Shown here one piece after another: positions 46,001 through 55,770 of a stretch of 64,000 bases of DNA. The notes beneath the pieces are model-generated. The model saw nothing but the letters and a program-made list of their open reading frames with translations, was not told the DNA's origin and ran no database searches. Position numbers and translations under genes: made by a program. The stretch comes from Arion vulgaris (Eukaryota > Mollusca > Gastropoda > Stylommatophora > Arionidae), in contig CM036759.1 of NCBI GenBank assembly GCA_020796225.1, positions 23,048,313 through 23,112,312 of the forward strand. Reading direction: 5' to 3'. The stretch's first letter is position 1. Each line of letters begins with the position of its first letter.

Positions 46001-49000
46001 TTAAGTAACGAAGAAAAATATTTTTCAGCAAATAAGGTAAATGATACTAAGACTCTTATGAAGATGTTGCTATGTTAAAAGTGCCCACTAAATTCCCAAG
46101 GCAAGGGAAATAACTCAGCAACAGCGAGAAGCCTTTGTGAAATAAAATTCATAACAAATACACTTTCTAACCATTGTTCATGATTTAATGTCCAGTTGAG
46201 AGTTAATGAGGTACTAATTTGTGAACATGTATGTTGTTAATACCATATAAGTTGGATGGTCACCTCTTGTCTTTTGTTGACCTCCTGTTGTATGAAGACA
46301 CTAAAATGTATATTGAATCTATCCAGCAATTTAAGGAGTTTGAAATTACACGTACAAGTAGAACTGGATGCCTGAGGGTCAGAGTGAAGAGTGTGTTTAA
46401 CCAGCGAGCCACAGGAACCGTCAGTATGCACACCCTTCTACATCTATTAGGGAAGACTGAACACCTATGGGTCTGCCCGGTGCGCAATGACGTCGGTTCA
46501 GTAACCACTATACTGTATTATCTGTTGTTATATTATTTATTACTTCTCCTTTTAACAGGCTACAAGGAATACAGACACTAATGTCCCACATTTAGTAGGA
46601 GGAATAACTCATAATGATGTAATGACTTACTTATGCTTACACTTACTTTGACAAGAAATACTTCTGATTGTAATAATAATCCTAATTTAAGAGTTTCAAA
46701 ATGTTTCTTAGTTGTGAGGAAAAATGTTAGAATAATTTTGTTGACATATCATTCCATTTTTCAAATGCAAATACTATAGTTCCTGAAAGTGTATTCCATC
46801 AGTGATTTATAATTAAGATCATATCTATTTTGAAATATTTCAGGTATCTGAAGACGTTATCAGCAAAGATGGTTTTAACATGGTTAATCAAGTTATCCAG
46901 CTTCAGGATATAAATCAGCCAGATCTAGGTGGAGAGAATGATGACAGGCTGATTAAAAATGGTAAGGCAATCAATCACTTGTGCAGCACTGTAGGACACA
47001 TAATCATAATTGGACAGTCTGCTGTAAATATCTGTACCAAAGGTGGAATAATCTAATATAACGTGAGGTTATTTTACAAAGTACAACAGACAAAACTGAC
47101 ATTTTGACCAAAAGGTACTTAACAAGTAAATGATAGAAGATAATAAAGTAAATGTGATGGCAAAGTTTGAAACTGTTACTGAAAAAGCAACTAATATGTA
47201 ATAGACCTTTTGTCAGTTTAGTCTGTTGTTGCACTCAGTAAAATTACTTTAATTTGTAATTTGATTTTTTTGCCTCTAACACATCAACCCTGTCCTATAC
47301 CGCTGCTAAATCCTGAACCTATACCGCTGCAACTCTTAAATCCTCAACCGCTGAAAATCGCTGGTTTACACTGCGCTCATTCATCAGTTAACATGCGCTA
47401 CTATTCAAATTTTGATTCAAATTCCGATGGAAAAAGAATTGATTTACAATGTGTAGCATTCAAACAGGTCCGTTTTTGTCAAAAAGAGCGATTTTTTCAG
47501 AATGTGAGTTACTAGCACTGCCGATACTGAATCTGTTTGATTTGGTTGACAAGCTCAACTTTGATTATGATGATAATCAATTAGATATTGAAGTAGAGAA
47601 TAAAAACGATGAGCTAGAACAATACTACAGCAGTGATAGCATTGATGGTTGGGTCAGTGAAGATGATGAGGGACATAATGTCAGAAGTGTGAGGGATTTA
47701 AGTGACGCAGTATATTTGAAGTGCACTCCTCACAATGGATGGAGCTTTGAATGTAGCAATGCAGGTGCACACGTACAGCAATTTAATGAAAATTGGACAT
47801 ATTATACTGGATTATGTCTGAATGCTGAGCCAGTGGATTATTTGTTACAAATGATTCCAGAAAGCTCTTCATTCTTTCTTTTAGCAAAGAAAACTAATGT
47901 GTACGCTGTTAAGAAAGAAAAGGACAAAAAACCAGAACTGGACTCCAGAAACTTCTAAATGGAACAATACATGTACTTGGAAAATGAAAGCATTTCTTGC
48001 AATCTACTTATAGGTATACCTTCCTAATTTTAAATTTTACTGGTCAGATGATACAATTTCATGTCATGGAATGTGTTTGAAAGCTTGTCATCAAATTTCC
48101 ACATAACTTTTTTGAGATGCCAATCCAGCTTGTGGACAAGATGTGATTATGTTCTTCATAAAGTTCCCTAACTCCCTTACAGTTCCAGACTGTAGTTATG
48201 AAAGGTTTGCTTGGAAATGTCTGCGTTAGAAAGAGGACAGACAGACCAACAAAACAAATGGCTAAGCTTGAACTAGTCAAGATTTAAACCAAAAGATGGC
48301 AACGGGACTGTACTCATTGTAAGAAGGAAGATAGAAGAACAAAGAGCAACAAACCAGTCTAGACCACTAAACAATGCCTTGCTTGTAATGTTGGACTATG
48401 TTCTTTGTGTTTTAACCTCTATCATGGATTTTAGTAGTGCATCAAAGTTCATTTGTTTACATTTTCTGTAAAGTAGGTCACATGTACTTACCAACTAGGT
48501 CACGGTGACATACTTTTTGTACACACAAGTATGACATTTTAGACACTCATCCATTGTTACATAACATACTCCAAATGTATCAAAATATCATAACAAATTA
48601 AAAAGTTATTAATAAACAGAGACAATTACCCATTTTCTTTGCTTTTTTCCCTATTTAACTCAGGATTCTATAGATCATAAAAAAATTAACATAGAATCTT
48701 AAGAGTTGATACATTTCTGCTAAATAAGAAATGTCCCAAGGCTACAGATGTAGCTTTCACAGAAATATGTTACATATCCTATGTACTGCTAAAACTAGAC
48801 TAATCTTTTTAAAAAAAGGGTCTAGAGGTGAAGAATTGACTTCATTGCACCGGGTTTTGCCATACGGCTCTGTCCCTGTTGGCAGAAGTGGCATGACATC
48901 TGCAGAGAACATTGCACGAACTTCGTAGCTCCTGCAACAATCCTAGGGATCACAGGAAAAAATGACACGTCTCGGTCCAGATTCAAACCCACAAACTTCA

Positions 49001-51132
49001 TTATGGCAGGCAAACAACTTCACTATTAAGACCACCAGTTGCATGTCATTTCTTCATTATGGCAGGCAAACAACTTCACTATTAAGACCACCAGTTGCAT
49101 GTCATTTCTTCATTATGGCAGGCAAACAACTTCACTATTAAGACCACCAGTTGCATGTCATTTCTTCATTATGGCAGGCAAACAACTTCACTATTAAGAC
49201 CACCAGTTGCATGTCATTTCTTCATTATGGCAGGCAAACAACTTCACTATTAAGACCACCAGTTGCATGTCATTTCTTCATTATGGCAGGCAAACAACTT
49301 CACTATTAAGACCACCAGTTGCATGTCATTTCAATGTTGTACATATATATTTATTAACTGTCTCCATTGATTGTTTCTACATTTCAGAGATATTTACTTG
49401 CACCTCTTGGAGATACATGGATACTGATATTAAGAAAGTGGAAATAGAAAGCACACACCATGTTGAACACCTACAACTTGTATGTCCTGATATTGTCTCT
49501 GAAAATGAATCTAAACATATTATATACATTGATATGGCAGAAGATTTGGAGAGACTACCAGAAGAAATTAGAAAATTTGAGAATACAGAAGATGATACAG
49601 ATGATTTTGAGCAGATTCCTAATCACAGTAACACAATAGAGAAAATACAAAATACCAACAGTGATCTATGTGTGACATATACTGATATTAAAAAAGTGGT
49701 GAAAGAAATAACTTCCGATGTTGAAGACTCACAACTTGTATGTCCTGATATTGTCTCTGAAAATGAATCTAAACATATTATATACATTGATATGGCAGAA
49801 GATTTGGAGAGACTACCAGAAGAAATTAGAAAATTTGAGAATACAGAAGATGATACAGATGATTTTGAGCAGATTCCTAATCACAGTAACACAATAGAGA
49901 AAATACAAAATACCAACAGTGATCTATGTGTGACATATACTGATATTAAAAAAGTGGTGAAAGAAATAACTTCCGATGTTGAAGACTCACAACTTGTATG
50001 TCCTGATATTGTCTCTGAAAATGAATCTAAATATATTATAAACATTGAGAAGGCAGAAGATTTGGAGAGACTACCAGAAGAAATAAGAAACTTTGAAAAT
50101 ACAGAATATGATACAGATGATCTTGAGTGGATTCCTAATCACAGTAACACCATAGAGAAAATACAAAATACCAACAGCGACCTGTGTGTGAGAACTAGAG
50201 AGCAAAGACTGAATGAATTAATAAAGTTAGCGCTTGTCAAGGAATGTAGGGTAATGGTTGTAGACATTTTGACTAAGAAAGCTGTGTATGATGATAGTCT
50301 GAGTTTAACAAATAGTAATTGCAGCAAACTATCCAAAAATATATTATGTGTTTCTAAGAAACGTACTGTGATTTCTAAGAACCATTACAAATGTGATATC
50401 TGTGGAATATATTTAACTAAACTTAGTAATCTGATAAGACACAAAAAGATACATACTGGAGAGAAACCTTACAAGTGTGATATTTGTGGTCAATTTTTTA
50501 ACCAACGCTATAACATGAATATGCACATCAAGATACATACAGGAGAGAAACCTTACAAATGTGATGTTTGTGATGCTAGATTTATAAGACCAAGCCATCT
50601 CAAGTTACACAAAAGGCAGCATGCTAGGAAGAAGCAGTTCCAGTGTGATGTGTGTGGTAAACATTTTACCAACGTTAGTAACATGAATGTACACAAAGTA
50701 ATACATACAGGAAAGAAGCCGTACAAATGTGATATGTGCGGCGTAGGATTTTCTGGAATGAGTAACTTGAGGAGGCATATCAGAACACATATAGGTAAGA
50801 AGCCCTGCAAGTGTAATATTTGTGGGAAACATTATGCCAGTAATGATCACCTTATCAAACATAAAAGAACACATACTGGAGAAAAGCCTTACAAATGTGA
50901 TCTTTGTGGGATAGGATTTTCTCAGTATGATAACATAAAAAGGCACGTAAGAACACACACTGGAGAGAAACCTTGCAAATGTGATGTGTGCGGTATAGGA
51001 TTTACTCAAATCAGTAACATGAAGGTACACAGCAGAACACATATTGGAGAGAAGCTTTACAAATGTGAAGTTTGTGGTAATCGTTTTAATCATGTTCGTA
51101 CCTTGAAGATACATATAGGAACACATATATAA
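43068..51132 (+). CDS. Multi-exon C2H2 zinc-finger protein gene (5' end not found)
   Basis: Predicted exons: A 43068-43163, B 45761-45826, C 46559-46618, D 46844-46961, E 49388-51132. Each has an upstream AG (tttag, ttattag, ttaacag, atttcag, catttcag) and, for A-D, a downstream GT (gtaatt, gtaact, gtaatg, gtaagg). Phases fit throughout: A, B and C end between codons; D leaves one base (G), which completes GAG with the first two bases of E. The total is 2085 nt, 694 codons plus stop. Exons A-D encode a short acidic N-terminal region with no domain I recognise; exon B contains IKQE, a SUMO-site-like motif. Exon E carries three acidic repeats and nine fingers. A nuclear DNA-binding regulator is inferred from the fingers; its target is unknown. 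The start codon and promoter are not located. Exon C has the weakest donor and could be skipped. Confidence 0.75.
43789..44066 (+). mobile_element. SINE-3 copy in intron A-B
   Basis: tRNA-like head: 'tatagctcaggcggtag' (A box) and GGTTCAAACCCC (B box), then 'gacctcaccgctcagaaagc' and 'actgtggttgatggctacgt'. It is in sense orientation within the zinc-finger gene. Confidence 0.85.
44260..44820 (+). mobile_element. LINE-b RNase H and tail relic
   Basis: Includes FILNDRTLVRR (second Asp motif), IFIPGHARVRGNEQAGRLVG with TATISEG (a His motif; the Asp has become Gly), and a RLINQH-coding stretch near 44700. It ends with a decayed C-x2-C-x-D knuckle at about 44810. Same family as the split minus-strand copy at 41150-42965. 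Confidence 0.75.
45325..45635. repeat. 36-bp minisatellite in intron A-B
   Basis: About eight copies of tctttgtatagactgcatat then gtatagacatctcatc. The period is a multiple of 3, so frames on both strands stay open for about 120 codons. This is treated as intronic satellite, not coding. Confidence 0.95.
45761..46618 (+). other. Tandemly duplicated cassette exons B and C
   Basis: Exon B (45761-45826) and exon C (46559-46618) encode related peptides: both keep N-x-D-T-x-V-P-x-L-V-G-G-I at the same spacing. Both are phase 0-0 and have their own AG and GT. A LINE-b tail (46265-46500) lies between them. Inclusion of either, both or neither keeps the reading frame. Confidence 0.72.
46265..46500 (+). 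mobile_element. LINE-b tail in intron B-C
   Basis: The forward frame reads SRTGCLRVRVKSVFNQRATG, then TVSMHTLLHLLGKTEHLWVC and PVRNDVGS. Nearly the same sequence as the end of the insertion at 42430-42590; the second knuckle Cys is changed to Arg. Confidence 0.88.
47285..48435 (+). pseudogene. piggyBac transposase relic in intron D-E
   Basis: The frame 47449-47958 encodes an acidic N-terminal region (DSIDGWVSEDDEG). A shift at about 47943 continues as KMKAFLAIYL, a stop, then FKFYWSDD, matching the start of the piggyBac transposase domain (E-x-KAFLGLLI...YWS). The catalytic middle is missing. At 48293-48431 the text RWQRDCTHCKKEDRRTKSNK (one stop), then KQCLACNVGLCSLCFNLYH, gives the C-terminal cysteine-rich zinc domain (C-x2-C...C-x2-C...C-x2-C...H). 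The left end may be at 'caaccctgtcctataccgctg' (47285); the right end was not found. Confidence 0.78.
48436..48821. other. Intronic AT-rich sequence
   Basis: No piggyBac right terminus or other feature recognised. Confidence 0.5.
48822..49025 (-). mobile_element. SINE-1 copy
   Basis: Shares 'gaagaattgacttcattgcac', 'gtagctcctgcaacaatcct' and the B-box region 'cagattcaaacccacaaact' with 7008-7245. Its head is continuous with the 56-bp array that follows. Confidence 0.82.
48999..49334. repeat. 56-bp minisatellite grown from a SINE-1 head
   Basis: Six almost identical copies of cattatggcaggcaaacaac plus ttcactattaagaccaccag and ttgcatgtcatttctt. The first copy overlaps the tRNA-like head of the SINE-1 at 48822-49025. 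The array ends about 50 bp before the splice acceptor of the zinc-finger exon. The open frame running through it is taken as intron. Confidence 0.95.
49388..51132 (+). CDS. Terminal exon: acidic triplicate and nine C2H2 fingers
   Basis: Begins after the acceptor tgtttctacatttcag. Residues of roughly the first half form three 86-residue acidic repeats. From 50386 nine C2H2 fingers follow, all with intact C-x2-C-x12-H-x3-H spacing and mostly TGEKP-type linkers; the stop comes two residues after the last His. Helix residues at -1, 2, 3 and 6 are KSNR, QYNM, RSHL, NSNV, GSNR, SDHK, QDNR, QSNV and HRTI. Asn at position 3 in six of nine fingers predicts A-centred triplets by the general C2H2 code. 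No frameshift or stop interrupts the exon, so it looks functional. An ATG lies near the exon start (codon 11), so a shorter product starting there is also possible. Confidence 0.93.
49423..50196. repeat. Three 258-bp coding repeats (86 codons each)
   Basis: Copies at 49423-49680, 49681-49938 and 49939-50196. Copies 1 and 2 are identical over about the last 200 bp. Copies 2 and 3 agree closely over the first 95 bp or so. Copy 2 therefore looks like a hybrid made by unequal crossing-over within the shared tract around 'tgtcctgatattgtctctga'. Confidence 0.95.
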
Positions 51133-51633
51133 AAAAACTTTAACAAGTGTGTATTTATTTAATAGGCTGTAATGATATGATCATAACTTCTGTCTTATAA
51201 AAAAAAAACTGAGTCCTCCTTTGTTGTTACTTTCTGTCTCAACCTTATCAACTAATTTCTGGAGCTCCATTTCATTTCTTGCTATTAAGACAGTATCATC
51301 AGCATATGATGATGATGATATACACTGATAAAAGAGTCAGAGAATGTGCTCATATGTTTTATTTGGCTAAATATGCATACAACATTTGTGTATAAAGTCT
51401 TGCGATGTTATATATATATAACATAAATGCTATAAATGAGACATTCATTTTTAACTATATATTTATATATATTTTTTTTTAGTATACAATGTTCTTCTTG
51501 CATGTTTCAATGGTAACATTATTTTACATATGTTAAACAATAATTTCTGCCTGATTACTTTTTATCCTTGCTAATTTTGGTGACGAATTTTGGCACACTG
51601 ATTATTATGTGTCCACCTCATGTTTTCTTTCCT
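51133..51633. other. 3' flank of the zinc-finger gene
   Basis: AT-rich; no clear AATAAA immediately after the stop. It contains a (GAT)n-like run at about 51305 and AT-rich tracts. Confidence 0.5.
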
Positions 51634-53372
51634 TCTTTGCGTTCGTTCTTTATGACCAATTTTAATCACTCTTTGTGATATGTTTAATCTTTGCCAAGAG
51701 CGTGTATACGTTGCACATTGGTTTGGTAGGCCCTTAACCCTCTTATTCCTGGAGCGGTCGAATGCGCCCGTTATCGGTATAAACCCATAGCGGCCGTTAC
51801 CGCCCGGCGGGTATATACCTTTTTAAATCGTTTTTTCTATATCTTACCTTGCGAATAGACACGCTAAATTTAGCCCTGATATCATTGCCGATAATCGGGA
51901 CCGCCATTTTAGAAGTCTGCGTGTTTCTAGTGTTATTGGTTTCGTATCTGCGAATTTGTGAAAAAGTCCTTATATTTTCTGGAAAAGTTGTTGTGATTTA
52001 TGATTCAGTTGGAAAATTTGCCTGCGAGATCGTGGATAAATCGGATTGATATATAATTAATTCAAGATTTGCATGCGAAAATATGACGCTAGTTCTAGTG
52101 TTTACGACGGTTTGCGTAACTATTAGTTACAATGAATTACGATTGCCGATGGATGTGAACACCGCCGCTTCCCTCCGTCCACCCAGGTTGTAAAGTTGAG
52201 AGAGAATAGTTGCAACAGCTGAGCACTATCAATATCAAACAATTTAGTGAAGAAACAGGATCTGCAAATGACATTGATTCAGAATATTCTCTATTTGTGA
52301 TTACCGTCATTAGGTCGTTACCGCACGCGCGATTTTTACGCGAGGTATTTTTTTTAGAACTGGACAGAGCTAACGAGCGCATTTGCTCTATGAAAATTCA
52401 AAAAAATCCTGATCCTTCATGGGCACTGTTCCTTTTCATTACATCAATATCTTTCTTTATGTAAACTATATGTGTCAAACTCACTAGTTACCTTACTACA
52501 GAATGTTTTGGTTTACCGATAAACTGTTTAATGTGCCTGCTTTGTCAAATATAGTGTCAAGAAATAGATTTAAAAGTATCAGCAAATATTTGTACTTCAA
52601 TGTCTATTCCAAATTCGTTCCATGAGGACAATATGGACATGTGCAAGGTTGAACCTCTGTCTTGATTGTATGAGGGCCCTCATGCCCATACAAACATGCA
52701 GGCTAGGCAACTGCAGGACTGATCAACTCCATTCATACCAACCATCAACCGACTCAACTCTACTGTGTGGCAGAGCCGCAGTTAGTGTTTCTAAATGAAG
52801 ATAACTGCACCACAAAGGTGTGTGGAAACACGTGATAGCTGTCCCACATGTAAAATCGACCTCTGTAAAGGAGATTGCTTTTCAACCATTCAATTTACAT
52901 TTATCTTTAATAAAACTGACATTTTTGAGTGAAACATACTTTCAATATTGTCATTCATTTGTTATTTCTTCACTTGTATAATTGTTTACATCCAACTTGC
53001 ATGGTATTGACAACATACATCTTTATAAACTAGTACCTCATCCATTTAACTGTAAATTGGACTTTAAATCACAAATATTTATTAGAAATTGTATTTGTTA
53101 TGAATTTTATTTCACACACACACTTCTCATTGGTGCTGGGTTATTTCCCTTGCCCTGGGAATTCGGTAGGAACTTTTTCTGAATGGCTAGGAATAAGAGG
53201 GTTGAACGCATAGACTTGTACATGTTTAGGACATGTGCATCCGATTTCAGCCAAACCTCCTTAGTCGCCTCTTACGACATGCGTGGCAGGTAATAGTGGT
53301 TCTATTCTTTACAACCCAAATTTAATCCCCGGTAACCACGCGGGCGGACAGGTGGTCAATATGGAGCGTTCG
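51634..53372 (+). mobile_element. Dispersed repeat R1, copy split by piggyBac
   Basis: The left part 51634-51737 ('cgttctttatgaccaatttt' to 'gtaggccc') and right part 53202-53372 ('acgcatagacttgtacat', TCGCCTCTTACGA core, 'aaccacgcgggcgg') together match the uninterrupted copy 56176-56416. The right end adds 'acaggtggtcaatatggagcg', the reverse complement of the R1 start at 17397. Confidence 0.85.
51738..53201 (+). mobile_element. piggyBac-like element, 1.46 kb, internally decayed
   Basis: The termini are CCCTCTTATTCCT and its exact reverse complement (13-bp inverted repeats). TTAA (51734-51737) and TTGA (53202-53205, a mutated TTAA) flank it. GC-rich subterminal sequence lies at 51752-51815. 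At 52494-52625 the forward frame reads YYRMFWFTDKLFNVPALSNI, then VSRNRFKSISKYLYFN, the YW-S-D...MSRNRF-LHF segment of piggyBac transposases. The Asp-bearing catalytic region is gone, so it cannot move on its own. Confidence 0.9.
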
Positions 53373-53814
53373 AAGAAGATATATGTATGTATATATTTTC
53401 TCTCTCCATATATGTTATATATTAATGGTCAGCTACATGCCTAACCAACAACAGCATGGATCTCTTTTACAACATAGTGAAATGTAACAGAATCTCTCAG
53501 GGTGCAATTATCTCTTCTTTTTCACTCATCTTTTGTGGAAATATTTCTTCAGTTTCTCTTCATTCTTGTCAGTGGCTATATCTGTTTATTGTGTGGCTTG
53601 AGTAGAAAGAAAATGAAAAAAAAATGTGGAGTTCATGATAAAACAGCCATGTGCTTTATAAGAGATGGGAGAGATGAGAACTGTACTATCAGCACTTGTT
53701 TCCTTTTCTACAGATGAAGGAAAGACACAAATAATATATGCAAGACACCAAAACTACAGAGATTATTTATTACTACTAAACTTTGTTACCAAGAATATAA
53801 CGCAGCAGATGGGA
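53373..53814. other. AT-rich sequence
   Basis: No feature recognised. Confidence 0.5.
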
Positions 53815-54000
53815 TGCTCCACCAAACTTTTATTCTAGTCTATCTTCCACAAGGCTTCAATCACTCTGACCTCAACTACAAATCTATGCCAGATATTTGT
53901 TGGCCTCATCGCTCCACTCTTCCCCTGTGGATTCCAGTCAAGTGCATATCTTGTTATGCTGTTTGGTTGTTTTGGGGGTAGGTCCAATCCATTAGCATTT
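53815..54000 (-). mobile_element. LINE-a tail
   Basis: The minus frame reads ITRYALDWNPQGKSGAMRPT, then NIWHRFVVEVRVIEALWKID, the TRxALxWNPQGKRxRGRPxxTW end in decayed form. Compare 10735-11060. Confidence 0.75.
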
Positions 54001-54529
54001 TCTCTCATTAACCTCAAGTTTTATTTGTCCTATTCTCTATCACAATTCTGTATTTGTTATCACATCTGGCCATCTGTTATGGAGTATGCATTAATTCTTT
54101 CCATGCCAATCACCGTACACTGCACCATACGAGTTGTTTCTCCTTATACAAGTCTTGTTGGTTTCACTTCTACTATTTTTAACCTTGTTAATATGTATAT
54201 ATTTTTATTTATTAAGGAGTAGTTACGATTTTATTTTTGTAATGCTTTTTTTTTTTTGCCTTTTGGATGTATGTTCTTGGTCACCTGACATGTCTCAAAG
54301 TCATAAAGTAGGACAAAATTGACTTTTGTATTGAGCAGCCTTAGGAGGAGATTGTTTAGACTATAAATAACTTTGATTATAACAATCTCCCAGTGTAAGA
54401 GACATTTTTAAACTGAGAAATAAAGGCTGCTTGCTCATATTGTTGTCACACAGTAAAATATTTGGCGTCTTTCTGTTGTGTTGTTGTTAACCTTCATATT
54501 GTTTGAGTGTATGTATATTTTATATGTGG

Positions 54530-54534
<5 letters not shown>
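54001..54534. other. AT-rich sequence
   Basis: No feature recognised. Confidence 0.5.

Positions 54535-54592
<58 letters not shown>
54535..54592. repeat. (AT)n microsatellite
   Basis: An uninterrupted AT run of nearly 30 units. Confidence 0.98.
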
Positions 54593-54594
<2 letters not shown>

Positions 54595-54604
54595 CCCTCG
54601 TACT

Positions 54605-54770
54605 GTTATGTTAATGGGGCGCCTACAAGTAATTTCTCCATACCGCTCTGTCCTAGGCAACTTGCTAAATCTCTTCCATGGAATTGAGTTCAAAATTTCT
54701 TGCCTCTCTAAGCAAAGTTCATTTCATGGTTTCCCAAGATGCTGTGTATTTAATCAGGTATTTAGGAATT
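54605..54770 (-). mobile_element. LINE-a 3' end
   Basis: 'tacaagtaatttctccatac' to 'tttcatggtttcccaagatg' matches 38695-38850 and, reversed, the end of 39605-39960. It sits directly beside the AT tract. Confidence 0.7.
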
Positions 54771-55277
54771 AGGAAGTATATGAGTGGTCCTCATTCTCTC
54801 GCGATCCCAATGGTCCTCATTCATGAAGTGATCAAACATAAAACAGATGTGGATTGAACTGGTTATGGACAAAGCTAGGCATGATATATTTGTTACGAAC
54901 AAAAGGAATTATTAATATCACTTTATGTGTCTATCTGTACCTATCGTGTCTTGCTTTGCTGTGTTGATTTATTCTAGTCATTTTATTTAAAAGAAAAAGT
55001 CCCTGAATTCAGCAACACAAATAAGACATAACAAATGACAGATCTTCACCATGACTAACTCTTCACTCTGTAATATTTTTTTTAACCTCTGAACACACTT
55101 ATATTGCAAGGTGTACTAAATTAGCTAGTATACTGGTTTTGTATCATCTTACAAAAATACCATGGGCCGGGATATTGGCTCAGAAGAGTGAATGGGTTAA
55201 TGTGTTCTTCAATCACAGTACATCCCAATATCAGATATGTCACAAAAGTGGTTACTAACTTTATCATATAAAACAAA
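54771..55277. other. AT-rich sequence
   Basis: No feature recognised. Confidence 0.5.
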
Positions 55278-55532
55278 TTGCTATATTTACGCCTGTGTGG
55301 TGCCGGGGCCCGAAAGGGAAGCAAAGAATAACACCACTGCGACCTACAATGCATGTCGTAAGAGGCGACTAATGTAGGCACTAGGGATGCTACCCTAGTA
55401 GATAAAAAGCAGCGCAGAAATCGGATATGCTGGCCTACTTGTAGGCGTATAACTGGCACAACGTACAATCGCTCTTGGGCTCAGATCACATACAAATCAC
55501 AGAGTGGTTGACAGGTGGTCGATATGGAGCGT
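55278..55532 (-). mobile_element. Dispersed repeat R1, copy
   Basis: On the plus strand: 'ggggcccgaaagggaagcaa', core TCGTAAGAGGCGA, 'ggcctacttgtaggcg' and the end 'ggtggtcgatatggagcg', the reverse of the copies at 17397 and 31762. Confidence 0.82.
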
Positions 55533-55547
55533 CAAGAAGAAGAAGCT

Positions 55548-55573
55548 ATATATATATATATATATATATATAT
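55548..55573. repeat. (AT)n microsatellite
   Basis: About 13 AT units next to the R1 end. Confidence 0.95.
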
Positions 55574-55770
55574 CCATCAAAGTAAATCGAATAGACAGTA
55601 CAGCTAAAGGATGACTAATAAATTTTCCAACTGACCAAAAAAAAAAGAAAAAGACTAATATCTCTGGTAAGTTGAATGAAAAATAGCAAATGACTGCAAT
55701 GACACAAAACAAAGATGAATAAGTGTGAATGAAAAGCAAGAGATTTATTTATTGTTGAAACACTTACATA

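Noticed and set aside
48059..48280. 73-codon minus-strand open frame
   Set aside because: It lies within the decayed piggyBac interior, antisense to the recognisable transposase segments.
49207..49387. N-terminal extension of the zinc-finger open frame
   Set aside because: It is the 56-bp intronic satellite read through, ending in a canonical splice acceptor whose phase fits exon D.
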